A stretch of 57,630 nt of DNA from Lachnospiraceae bacterium (GTDB taxonomy: Bacteria > Bacillota > Clostridia > Lachnospirales > Lachnospiraceae), in assembly GCA_017617545.1 (NCBI GenBank), contig JAFZVZ010000039.1:1-57630 (forward strand), given 5' to 3'. How positions within the stretch are numbered: position 1 is the first letter of the stretch; each line of letters begins with the position of its first letter. The notes under the pieces are model-generated. The model had not been told where the DNA came from. It ran no database searches and was given only the letters and a program-made list of their open reading frames with translations. Shown here piece by piece: positions 24,062 through 31,751 of this stretch. Position numbers and translations under genes: made by a program.

Positions 24062-25213
24062 TCAGTCTTCGATCTGATCGATCGTCTTTATTTTCCATAT
24101 GCTCACTAAAACCGGAATCTGCAACAGACCGAGGATCAGAAGCATGATCGCGGCGAGCTTGGCGATCATTCCGGGGTACCAGGCCTCCGAGATGATTCCT
24201 GCGGGATCCAGCACGGCCGTCTTCAGGAGTATCGCCGACGGGACCGCAAGAACCATGCCGATCAGGAACCCGATCCCGAAGATGATGAACATTTCCCGCA
24301 TCATCATCCCATACACTTCCCACCGCCGGTACCCGATGGACGCGTACAGACAGTACTCGTTCACTCGGTTTCGCAGGAACGACACGTACGCGATCAGCAT
24401 CGTCACCGCCACGAAGAACATGACAACGGCAGAGATCGTATTGATGATGTCCGCGATCAGCTCGTCGCAGTCCTTGCGAAAATGCTCCCGATGCGCAGGC
24501 AGATCGTACACGGTATCGGTCGCGCCGAGCTCCACTCCCATCTCCTCGAAGTATGCCGTGAGGTCCGCGCTTGCCTCGTCGTACTGTATCACATAGTAGG
24601 TACCGCTGTTGTAATTATGGTTCGGCATGCCCACGCTGACCATAATGTCCGACTCGACCTCACCGACGATGCGGAATGTCTCGCCAAACGCCTCCTTTCG
24701 GAACCAGTCGCCGATCTGCATTTTCTGATTCTTCATCACCATCGAGGAGATGGCTACCTCGCCGGCCGCTGACGGAAGGCGCCCGCTTACAAGTTTCGCG
24801 CCGGTGTGGTCTAAGTACTTCTCAATCTCCTCCGTCGATGTGTACAGCGGAAACTCCTCGCTCCACATGCCGATCACAGCCTGCAACTGCGCCTTCAGCA
24901 CCTGCGCCCGGGTGATGTCCTTGACTCCCTCTTTCGCGCGCAGGGTATCTAAAAGCACCTGCATCTTCTCCATCGGATCGCCGTCCTCCGCGCCCTTGAC
25001 CTTCGACTTCTCAAGCGTTTTCTCGCTGATGCTGAAGAACCCGACCTTCTTCGGAAACTCTAAAAGCATCGGCTTGAAACCCTCCACCGAAGTCATCAGC
25101 AGCACATGCACGATGTAGATCACCGCGAACGACAGCGCCAACGCGGATATCATCGTCGCCACGCTTCGCCGGTTGTTCTTCACATATTTCCATGCGGACA
25201 GATTGGATTTCAT
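24062..25213 (-). CDS. FtsX-like ABC transporter permease (first)
   Basis: The product is about 383 residues starting MKSNLSAWKYVKNNRRSVATM. The start at 25213 is supported by AGGAGA 10 bases upstream; the frame stays open further upstream, but across promoter and operator sequence. One N-terminal span (about 19-40) is followed by an extracytoplasmic domain and three C-terminal spans (about 255-280, 305-335 and 345-370) around the VNEYCLYASIGYRRWEVYGMMMREM membrane-edge motif. It is the first gene of the six-gene operon, and its promoter carries two operator-like palindromes. Confidence 0.85.
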   Translation of the reverse strand: MKSNLSAWKYVKNNRRSVATMISALALSFAVIYIVHVLLMTSVEGFKPMLLEFPKKVGFFSISEKTLEKSKVKGAEDGDPMEKMQVLLDTLRAKEGVKDITRAQVLKAQLQAVIGMWSEEFPLYTSTEEIEKYLDHTGAKLVSGRLPSAAGEVAISSMVMKNQKMQIGDWFRKEAFGETFRIVGEVESDIMVSVGMPNHNYNSGTYYVIQYDEASADLTAYFEEMGVELGATDTVYDLPAHREHFRKDCDELIADIINTISAVVMFFVAVTMLIAYVSFLRNRVNEYCLYASIGYRRWEVYGMMMREMFIIFGIGFLIGMVLAVPSAILLKTAVLDPAGIISEAWYPGMIAKLAAIMLLILGLLQIPVLVSIWKIKTIDQIED

Positions 25214-25278
25214 CTTTCGCAAATCTCCTGTTTTGTATTCGGACGGTGTACACGCCGCCCTTTTCCTCTTATGCCACC

Positions 25279-25284
25279 ATCGTA
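25279..25284 (-). promoter_or_regulatory. Candidate -10 element of the ABC operon
   Basis: TACGAT (25284-25279) has no good -35 hexamer. The nearer palindrome is centred about 42 bases upstream of the implied start near 25272, as at activator-dependent promoters. Moderate to low confidence. Confidence 0.4.
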
Positions 25285-25307
25285 AAGCATCCTTCGGCAA
25301 ATGAAAA

Positions 25308-25321
25308 GTGACCGCGGTCAC
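25308..25321. promoter_or_regulatory. Operator-like palindrome 1
   Basis: GTGACCGCGGTCAC is a perfect 14-bp palindrome. It sits about 95 bases upstream of the first permease gene, centred near -42 of the candidate promoter. A dimeric regulator, probably the local LuxR-type protein, is the likely ligand. Confidence 0.65.
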
Positions 25322-25340
25322 GATTTCCTCCCGGAAAACC

Positions 25341-25354
25341 ATGACTGCGGTCAT
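25341..25354. promoter_or_regulatory. Operator-like palindrome 2
   Basis: ATGACTGCGGTCAT matches palindrome 1 at the TGAC-GCGGTCA core. It is centred 33 bases further upstream, about three DNA turns, so two dimers would bind the same DNA face. Confidence 0.65.
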
Positions 25355-25408
25355 AGATGTCTGTTTCATGTTATCGATACTCTTCCGCCGGATGGCTGAT
25401 GTTTCGTG

Positions 25409-26542
25409 TCAGTCATACCCTTCCCACCACCATTCTCGGTAAATAGCGATCTCATCGTAGTCGACCGTCTGTCCGATGCGCGGCGTTGCCAGATTTACCT
25501 GTTTCTCCTCCGCGGCGGAAGTGACCCGGATGATCGGATCGTCCCATGCGCTGTTGTTCAGACAGTACGCGCCCCAATGCACGGGGATCACCCACTTCGC
25601 ATGCACATCAACGGCAGCCTGCGCGGACTGCTCCGGGAACATATGCGTCATCGCCCAGCCGGGGTCATACTGCCCGCACTCAACAAGCATCAGATCCGGG
25701 GCACCGTATCGGTCGTACACGCGGGTGAAAACATCATAGTATCCGCCGTCTCCGGTATAGTACACGCTGTGTGCTCCGTCACGGAAGAATACGCCGCCCC
25801 AAAGTGTTGCGTTCGCGCCGCTCAATCCGCGGCCGGAGTTGTGCTGAGACGGTGTGATCGCGTACGTTACACCGTCAATTGTCGTCTCCTCCCACCAGCC
25901 AAGAGCCGTGATCCGCTCCGCGGGAATACCCCAGCTTATCAGAATGTCATCCACACAGAGCGGAACGACGTATCGCTTCACCCTGTCGGCGATCGCGCGG
26001 ATCGTCTGTTCTTCCATATGGTCAAAATGGTCATGCGAAAGGAGCAGCACATCGATATCCGGAAGGCTCTCCAAAGTCACCGGTCGCTCCGCAAACCTCT
26101 TCGGACCCACGAACGAGACCGGCGATGTACGGTCTCCGAACACGGGATCGATCAATATATTGACCGTTCCGAGCTGCACAAGCGATGCCGAATGCCCGAA
26201 CCATGTTACCGTCAGTCCGCCCTCCTTCGCCTTCGTAAAATCCGGTGTCTCCGCGCGGAGCATATCCTTCGGTACTCTGCGGTCACTCAGCGGAAGCATG
26301 GCGCCTGTCAGCAAACTGTATTCATTTTCGTTTTTGAACTGCTTTGTTTCGGTATCATTCCCACTTTCCGTGGGTGTTACCGCCGAAGGCGTCGCTGTTG
26401 CTTTACTCCGGTTTTCCTCTGCCCCGGGAGAATCGTTTTGGTTCGACGCGCGAAACCAACCGAGGCATACCCCTGCAATCGCGACTGCCGCCGCGACGAT
26501 AACGATCGCTCCGATTGCTATTCCCGTTCTTCGCCTCTTCAT
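25409..26542 (-). CDS. Membrane-anchored MBL-fold hydrolase (NAPE-PLD-like)
   Basis: The 377-residue product has an N-terminal membrane anchor (about 8-30) and a low-complexity linker. The metallo-beta-lactamase domain starts near VTWFGHSASLVQLGTVNILIDPVFGDRTSP and includes the metal motif LLLSHDHFDHMEE. Later ligands are visible in SQHNSGRG and VECGQYDPGWAMTHMFPEQS, and in IPVHWGAY. This combination fits NAPE-PLD/UlaG-like hydrolases acting on phospholipid-like or phosphodiester substrates. It lies outside the ABC operon, with its own promoter. Confidence 0.85.
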   Translation of the reverse strand: MKRRRTGIAIGAIVIVAAAVAIAGVCLGWFRASNQNDSPGAEENRSKATATPSAVTPTESGNDTETKQFKNENEYSLLTGAMLPLSDRRVPKDMLRAETPDFTKAKEGGLTVTWFGHSASLVQLGTVNILIDPVFGDRTSPVSFVGPKRFAERPVTLESLPDIDVLLLSHDHFDHMEEQTIRAIADRVKRYVVPLCVDDILISWGIPAERITALGWWEETTIDGVTYAITPSQHNSGRGLSGANATLWGGVFFRDGAHSVYYTGDGGYYDVFTRVYDRYGAPDLMLVECGQYDPGWAMTHMFPEQSAQAAVDVHAKWVIPVHWGAYCLNNSAWDDPIIRVTSAAEEKQVNLATPRIGQTVDYDEIAIYREWWWEGYD

Positions 26543-26597
26543 CTCTCAACCCTCTCCCGTCATGCTCATCACAAAACAATTGGTTCCGGTCAGGTTC

Positions 26598-26627
26598 ATC
26601 TTAGCATATCTGAGAACAGATTCACAA
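26598..26627 (-). promoter_or_regulatory. Promoter of the MBL-hydrolase gene
   Basis: TTGTGA (26627-26622) and TAAGAT (26603-26598, with TGC just upstream as an extended -10) are 18 bases apart. Confidence 0.6.
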
Positions 26628-26652
26628 TGGCATATATCATTCTGCTCAAATG

Positions 26653-26689
26653 AAAAAAAAGGTGACAGGGGAACCGTCCCCCTGTCACC
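26653..26689 (-). repeat. REP-like palindrome acting as a terminator
   Basis: GGTGACAGGGG-AACCGT-CCCCCTGTCACC (26661-26689) is followed on the minus strand by a T8 run. It ends the gene at 26703-27704. The same palindrome is, from general knowledge, dispersed in many Clostridia genomes. Read in one frame it gives the peptide GDRGTVPLSP, a common artefact in predicted small proteins. Confidence 0.8.
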
Positions 26690-26702
26690 AATGTTCAATC
26701 CG

Positions 26703-27704
26703 TTATCGGTTGTCTCGCTCCCTCTCATAAGCTGCAAAGATCTTCTCACGTCCCGCGTCGGATACGTCGCCGCCCGCGCTCTTCGCGAGCGCCTCAATGT
26801 CGGCGTCGCTGTACGAACCGCTCACGGCCGTCCTGCCATCCGCCAGCGCCGCAACCCGTGCGTTTTGTCTGCGAAGCACATACGCAAGCGCTAGGATTGC
26901 GATCCCAAGCCCCACTGCGAGCGCGATCGCCGCGCCGCGCGACATGACCTGGTAAGCTCCCCGGTTGTTCGCGTATTCCGTGAAGGTGAGAAGCGATGTG
27001 TCCGGCGTATAATTGTAAAATGCTTCATTTACCGAGTTCCACGCAGTCAAAACAGCATCATATGTATATTCATATACGTAAGAAGCTTCAAATTCCTCAA
27101 GCGACATGCTTGCGTCGATCCGGATGCAATCGCCGTACCGCTCAAACAGATCCGCGGTCACCTTCTTCTGTATTCTCATTGGTGCCGTACGGTCGATGGA
27201 TACCGCCACGTAGTTTTCCCTCTGGTTGATACCTGTGCCGATGACGATGTTCTCATTCCCGTTCTTTCCAATCCTGTAATCCCAGTTTCGGTTTATATCA
27301 TGAAACACTGCTTCCAGTTCATTCCACGTATATTTCGCGTCGATGATCTGCAGTTTTACATCATCCGGCCATTCTTTCAATATTGCTTCGCGGTCGGCGT
27401 CTTTCGTCAGCACAAGAATCACTTCCTTGGGCTCATACCAGTTATCCTCATCGTAGCCTGCATACCCGCTCTCCGGATCGTTATACAGGCTATGCCAGAT
27501 CATTCTCACCTTCTCCCCGGACGTCGGCTGATACGTATCATCCGGTATCCACCCTTCCGGTGTCGGTGTAGGCGTTGCCGTCGGCATCGGAGTCGCGGTC
27601 GGAACCGGTCCGCGGGCCTGCGATGTCCCGCACGTGATCCGCAACATCGCCAACGCAGCGATGATACCGATCAAAACAAAGCGATATTTGTACAATACTT
27701 TCAT
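26703..27704 (-). CDS. Membrane-anchored protein coupled to an ECF sigma gene
   Basis: The 333-residue product has an N-terminal hydrophobic segment (about 9-24), a PTATPMPTATPTP linker (34-50), an extracytoplasmic domain with motifs such as NENIVIGTGINQRENYVAVSIDR, a span at about 264-284, and a cytoplasmic tail of about 50 residues. I do not recognise the domain beyond a faint TPM-like look. Its start overlaps the sigma factor stop by four bases, so translation is coupled. It could be the sensor, regulator or main target of that sigma factor; none of these is shown by sequence alone. Confidence 0.7.
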   Translation of the reverse strand: MKVLYKYRFVLIGIIAALAMLRITCGTSQARGPVPTATPMPTATPTPTPEGWIPDDTYQPTSGEKVRMIWHSLYNDPESGYAGYDEDNWYEPKEVILVLTKDADREAILKEWPDDVKLQIIDAKYTWNELEAVFHDINRNWDYRIGKNGNENIVIGTGINQRENYVAVSIDRTAPMRIQKKVTADLFERYGDCIRIDASMSLEEFEASYVYEYTYDAVLTAWNSVNEAFYNYTPDTSLLTFTEYANNRGAYQVMSRGAAIALAVGLGIAILALAYVLRRQNARVAALADGRTAVSGSYSDADIEALAKSAGGDVSDAGREKIFAAYERERDNR

Positions 27705-28231
27705 GGGTTGCCTCCGTTCATCATAGTCCGCAGTTTCTTCTGCGCTTTCCGATATCTCCGGTAGACCGCCGACAGCGACATGTCCATAACCTCTGCGATC
27801 TCCTCGAAGGAGAGTTCGCCGTTGACATGCAGCGTAAATATGTCCCGCTCCGCCGGCTCCAGCCGGCCGATGGCTTCCGTGATCGCCTCTTCATTCGCCC
27901 ACGCGAAGCTGTCCGTGCGGTCCTGCTCGTCCGTCGCCACATCCTCCTGCAGTTCCTCGTGCGAGCGCTTGCGCAGGATCATCAGCGCCTCGTTTCGCAC
28001 CGTCTGCAGCAGGTAGGCGCGGCCGTTCTCGATATCGTCCGTGCGTTCTCTGCGAAGCAGTTTGACAAATGCTTCCTGCACCGTATCCTCCGCGTCCGCA
28101 CGGTTGTGCAGGATGCGGCAGGCAACGGTGTACATCGGGCGGCTCATCTCCGCGTACAGCGACGCGAACGCCTCCCGGTCCTGTTTCATGGCCCTCAGCC
28201 ATTCCGTAAATTGTCTCTGATCTGCCGGCAT
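27701..28231 (-). CDS. ECF-type sigma-70 factor
   Basis: The 176-residue protein has region 2 (EDTVQEAFVKLLR at about 48-60, then ENGRAYLLQTVRNEALMILRKR) and region 4 (LEPAERDIFTLHVNGELSFEEIAEVMDMSLSAVYRRYRKAQKKLR), the size and layout of ECF sigma factors. It directs RNA polymerase to a small regulon, usually under control of a membrane anti-sigma. The next gene, overlapping by four bases, encodes a membrane protein. A candidate ECF promoter lies upstream (see 28356-28382). AAAGGTGAT precedes the ATG. Confidence 0.93.
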   Translation of the reverse strand: MPADQRQFTEWLRAMKQDREAFASLYAEMSRPMYTVACRILHNRADAEDTVQEAFVKLLRRERTDDIENGRAYLLQTVRNEALMILRKRSHEELQEDVATDEQDRTDSFAWANEEAITEAIGRLEPAERDIFTLHVNGELSFEEIAEVMDMSLSAVYRRYRKAQKKLRTMMNGGNP

Positions 28232-28327
28232 ATAAGATCACCTTTCTGATTGGTATGAAGGCCTGAGAGCTCCTCCCGGCGGGGATCTGCCCGCCGTTTC
28301 CTCTCACTGACTATGATGCACGGAAAA

Positions 28328-28403
28328 GCCGCATTTTCCGCTTTTTCAAAACTTCTTCGAAAACTTCTTCAAAAAAGTTTCAATTGACTGCGAAAAATGC
28401 GGC
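28328..28403 (-). promoter_or_regulatory. Inverted repeat and candidate ECF promoter
   Basis: GCCGCATTTTCCGC (28328-28341) pairs with GCGAAAAATGCGGC (28390-28403) with one mismatch, enclosing two ACTTCTTC repeats. Within it, TGAAAC (28382-28377) and CGAA (28359-28356) are 17 bases apart, resembling an ECF-type -35/-10 pair. Autoregulation by the sigma factor is possible. The repeat might also terminate the upstream gene. Confidence 0.4.
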
Positions 28404-28446
28404 GAATATACAACTTTACTGCGGGCAACAATGATCTCGCTGTCCC

Positions 28447-28914
28447 TCAGTCTTCTTTTGTTTTCGCGTAGATCGCCATAATCAGCATGGCAATGAACAA
28501 GATTACCGGCCACCCGAACGCCGTCAGTTTCAGAAAGTCTTCAGGCCGCATGTTGCCGGACATCCCGATGGCGAGAAACAAACCGGCGCTGACGGCAACA
28601 ACCGTGACAACCGCGAAGACTGCCGCGATCACGAGCCAGACAACGACGAACAATGCCCCTGCCCTGCCGAGCTCATCCATCGTTCTTCGCAGGATCAGGC
28701 GGTAACCCGCATACAAAGCTCCGATGAAAAGAACGAGCCCGAGGATGTAGGCGAACGGATTGTAGCTGTAGCTGGAACCGCTGAAGATAAAACTCGAGTG
28801 CTCGCCCTGATACGACTTTCCGATGCACTGGACCATGGCCGCAACGCATGCGGCAATGTTGCAGATCAGCAGGTACAGGCACTCAAGCGCGTACAGTTTC
28901 CAACTTGGTCTCAT
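28447..28914 (-). CDS. Small polytopic membrane protein
   Basis: The 155-residue product has four hydrophobic segments, at about residues 10-28, 53-72, 85-110 and 133-150, and no recognised motif. It follows the phosphoesterase gene by 14 bases, so it is probably co-transcribed with it. Function is unknown. Confidence 0.6.
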   Translation of the reverse strand: MRPSWKLYALECLYLLICNIAACVAAMVQCIGKSYQGEHSSFIFSGSSYSYNPFAYILGLVLFIGALYAGYRLILRRTMDELGRAGALFVVVWLVIAAVFAVVTVVAVSAGLFLAIGMSGNMRPEDFLKLTAFGWPVILFIAMLIMAIYAKTKED

Positions 28915-28928
28915 GTCCGCTCTCCTTT

Positions 28929-30401
28929 TTACTCCAGGATCGTGATGCGGCCGTCCACCTTCGCGTCCAACCCGCTGTTGGTCGCAAAATACTCCTCGAT
29001 GATGTTGTTGACCGACGTCGCAACGACGCGAGGCTTCATGTTTGTCTTGACCTCCTCGAGCGGTACGCCGAAGAAGTCATCAAAATTGTTGTAGTGGTAA
29101 TCCTGGATGCCGAGCTTGATGCGCATGTCGTCGACGACGTTCTCGCCCTTGAACGTGAACGACTCGATCGTGTGTGTCGACTTGCGGTAGGTCACGCGGA
29201 GCGCCGAGGAGATCTGGTAGAACTCCGTCTCGCCGACCCAGGCATCGTCGCGGAACAGGTGCTGGAAGATGCGGCGCAGCTGCGCGCCGGTCACCTCCAC
29301 GAGATACAGCGGTCCGTCGAACGGTGTATTTTCCACCATATCTTGGTACTCGATCACGGGGCCGAGCTCCTTCTTGCGGATGCTTCCCGAGCCGAACAGC
29401 ATGACATCGTAGCTCGCCTCCCACGCCATGATGTCGGCGTAGAGGTTGCCCATCTCGGTCTCCTGCTCGCGGCAGGGATGCGTGAGCTTTCTCGCCCAGC
29501 GCGTCACGACGCGCTTGTATTTGCTGTCGGTCTGCGTGCGGTAGCTGTCGATCAGCTCGTCCATGATATCGTCCTTCGGCGCGGTGTCCTCGTTGATCGG
29601 CACGCACTTCCACTTCAGATCGACGATCTCCTTCTTCTCGGTGTCGTACTGAATGTCGAACTGTCCGACGACACCCGTGCCGGTCCCGGCCTGTACGATC
29701 GGGATCCCGTTGATGTACTCGGGCTCGTCCATGAACGTGTGCGAATGCCCGCCGATGATCATGTCAACGCCCCAGTCGGGATCGAGCATCTCCGCGAGCT
29801 TGCGGTCGTTGTCGATGCCGATGTGCGTGAGCAAAACGGTCATGTCGGTGCGCACGGTGCGGTAGTTATCACAGATGATACCGACCTCCTTCGCCGCCGA
29901 TTCAAGGTCAATGAAGGTGCCGATGATCTTTTCATTTTTCGTCGAAGCGAGTACTTCCTCGGTGAGGATGCCGATAAACATGATGCGCATGCCGCCGACC
30001 TCGATGTTGATGTACGGCGTAAAGACGCGCGCGTTGTTCATCGTGATGAAGAGGTTCGCGTTGACGATCGGGAACTTGGCGCATTTTTCGAGGAACAGAA
30101 GATGCGCAAAGCCGTAGTCCACCTCATGGTTGCCGATGGTCGCGACGTCGGGACGCAGGTTGTTCATCAGGTCGATCGTCGACAGACCCTGGTACTCCGA
30201 GTCGATGACGGAGCCGCGGAACATGTCGCCCGCGATCGCGTAGATCACGTTCTCGCGCTTATGCCGGATCTCGTTCACATAGCCGGACAGACGGCTCAGA
30301 CCGCCGGTCTCCTTGCCCTCCGCCTCCTTCGGCAGAAAATCGCCGTGCAGGTCGTTCGAGTGCAGCAGCGTCAACTTCTTGATACTGTTCTCATCGTTCA
30401 T
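28929..30401 (-). CDS. Metallophosphoesterase / 5'-nucleotidase-like protein
   Basis: The 490-residue protein has calcineurin-type motifs LTLLHSNDLHG (residues about 10-20), IAGDMFRGS, TIGNHEVDYG and later IIGGHSH. A C-terminal 5'-nucleotidase domain follows (about 290-490) with the SGGxLR-like DGPLYLVEVTGAQLRRI segment. Most relatives (UshA, YfkN) are secreted, but I see no signal peptide here, so the protein is probably cytoplasmic. It overlaps the preceding small gene by 11 bases; GGAGG lies 6 bases ahead of the ATG. Confidence 0.9.
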   Translation of the reverse strand: MNDENSIKKLTLLHSNDLHGDFLPKEAEGKETGGLSRLSGYVNEIRHKRENVIYAIAGDMFRGSVIDSEYQGLSTIDLMNNLRPDVATIGNHEVDYGFAHLLFLEKCAKFPIVNANLFITMNNARVFTPYINIEVGGMRIMFIGILTEEVLASTKNEKIIGTFIDLESAAKEVGIICDNYRTVRTDMTVLLTHIGIDNDRKLAEMLDPDWGVDMIIGGHSHTFMDEPEYINGIPIVQAGTGTGVVGQFDIQYDTEKKEIVDLKWKCVPINEDTAPKDDIMDELIDSYRTQTDSKYKRVVTRWARKLTHPCREQETEMGNLYADIMAWEASYDVMLFGSGSIRKKELGPVIEYQDMVENTPFDGPLYLVEVTGAQLRRIFQHLFRDDAWVGETEFYQISSALRVTYRKSTHTIESFTFKGENVVDDMRIKLGIQDYHYNNFDDFFGVPLEEVKTNMKPRVVATSVNNIIEEYFATNSGLDAKVDGRITILE

Positions 30402-30813
30402 AGGTTTCCTCCGCGTTTTTATACAGTTTCTTCACTTCCCTCGGCCGTGGATTCTTCTCCACCCGAAAGATCGTGTACATTCCCTCGAAATTCGGCTCTT
30501 CCGTCATGTTGTCAAGAACCAATTGTGCAAGTCCCTTCCGGCTGATCCGCATGGGAAGGCTGCTCCAGCCGTTCCCGCTGCGCTGATACACGGCCTTCTC
30601 CTCCCACGCGTACGCATGGTGGCACGCCTCCGGGTCCGTCTCCCCGCGGATAGGGAACACAATCCTCTCCTCCGCCGTCAGCAGAGCAATCAGTTTCAGG
30701 ATTTTCCACACGCTCGGTATTGCCTTGCACTCCGCAAATCTCGCGCCGTCCCTGTCCTCATCGGTCATGTAAAATCCGAGATTCCTTGCATCCACGATCT
30801 GCCAGTTAGTCAT
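30391..30813 (-). CDS. Uncharacterised protein of about 140 residues
   Basis: The product starts MTNWQIVDARNLGFYMTDED. It has mixed composition, a Trp/Tyr-rich centre (HHAYAWEEKAVYQRSGNGW) and a basic, charged C-terminus. I do not recognise the family. I prefer the ATG at 30813; the frame continues upstream without a start supported by an RBS. Overlap with the phosphoesterase gene suggests a shared operon. Confidence 0.5.
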   Translation of the reverse strand: MTNWQIVDARNLGFYMTDEDRDGARFAECKAIPSVWKILKLIALLTAEERIVFPIRGETDPEACHHAYAWEEKAVYQRSGNGWSSLPMRISRKGLAQLVLDNMTEEPNFEGMYTIFRVEKNPRPREVKKLYKNAEETYER

Positions 30814-30887
30814 TGCTGTAACCCCACACAAACGAATATAAATCATCATACCATATCCGCATATGAAATAACAGCGTTTCTTGCATA

Positions 30888-30916
30888 AAAGAAGCAGGCC
30901 GTTCGGTGCGACCTGC
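30888..30916 (-). terminator. Hairpin after the gene at 30973
   Basis: GCAGG (30894-30898) pairs with CCTGC (30912-30916), with inner CG pairs, followed by TTCTTTTA. It is a modest intrinsic terminator. Confidence 0.5.
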
Positions 30917-30972
30917 CTCCTGTGTGTACTACCGGGGAGCGCGTGTTTACATAGTTTCCCTCGCAAAATGCC

Positions 30973-31671
30973 TTAATCCTCATACACGCCGTCCCAGTAG
31001 GACTGATACATGATCTCACCGGTCACGGCGTTCACATGCACATAACTGAACTCATTGATCCGGAATTCGTAAAACACCTCTCCCGTGTGCTTCACCTTGA
31101 GCAGGTATGTTCCGTGGATCGGCTCCTCCTCGCGGAGCGCGAACATTGCACCCTTGTGCTCCTCCGCCAGATCATAGACGGTTTGGAAGAACTCCTCTGC
31201 AGGACGAACGTCATACAGATCAAAGAAAATATCCGGAAGCTTTGCATCCATGCCGTAGCGGGACGAGCCCCAACTGACGGTTCCGTACTGACTGATCTCC
31301 GTTGTGAGCGGCACATCCGGCTCTACAGCACCCTGCTCCATTCGAAACCCGTACATCCGGAAATCCCCGCTCCCGACCGCCGTGTTAAAGCCGGTGACAT
31401 AGACATCGTATGTAAGGTTCTCGTCAGCCTTCTCCAGGAATATGCGCACGAACGACTTCTCATCGTCGTCAAGGTAACGAACATCAAACAGCGTGCTCGG
31501 ATAGTAGGTATGCTTCCCCAACTGCGCCTTCTTCTCTTCGACAAATACAGCGTCCGTGCCCGACTGCGTCCTCTTCTTCTCATCTTTTTTGATCTCGGCA
31601 GCATTCACGTAGGCCAGCAGCGACACTGCGAGAAATACCGAAATTATCGTGGCAAGCATTCTCCAAAACAT
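30973..31671 (-). CDS. Exported PepSY-like protein
   Basis: The 232-residue product has an N-terminal signal or anchor (about 5-24). The body is unrecognised apart from a C-terminal stretch ending FSYVHVNAVTGEIMYQSYWDGVYED, which looks like a PepSY domain. The ribosome site GGGAGG lies 6 bases ahead of the ATG but is buried in a strong hairpin at 31679-31736. Expression may therefore depend on melting that structure. Confidence 0.6.
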   Translation of the reverse strand: MFWRMLATIISVFLAVSLLAYVNAAEIKKDEKKRTQSGTDAVFVEEKKAQLGKHTYYPSTLFDVRYLDDDEKSFVRIFLEKADENLTYDVYVTGFNTAVGSGDFRMYGFRMEQGAVEPDVPLTTEISQYGTVSWGSSRYGMDAKLPDIFFDLYDVRPAEEFFQTVYDLAEEHKGAMFALREEEPIHGTYLLKVKHTGEVFYEFRINEFSYVHVNAVTGEIMYQSYWDGVYED

Positions 31672-31736
31672 AAAAAACCTCCCTGTCCGGCACTAAGTAA
31701 ACGCCGTTAAGCGTTTTCTTAGTTACGAACAGGGAG
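31672..31736 (-). promoter_or_regulatory. Terminator-like hairpin containing the next gene's ribosome site
   Basis: Three helices stack: CTCCCTGT/ACAGGGAG, ACTAAG/CTTAGT and AAACGC/GCGTTT (31679-31704 with 31711-31736). The minus-strand T6 run directly touches the next start codon at 31671, and GGGAGG lies in the 3' arm. Confidence 0.7.
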
Positions 31737-31751
31737 ATTGTTTTTATGGAA

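Noticed and set aside
25214-25369. 52-residue upstream extension of the first permease gene
   Set aside because: It would run through the promoter and the operator palindromes. A good ribosome site supports the start at 25213.
26546-26797. 83-codon frame containing GDRGTVPLSP
   Set aside because: It reads through the REP-like palindrome and promoter. This peptide is a known artefact of that repeat.
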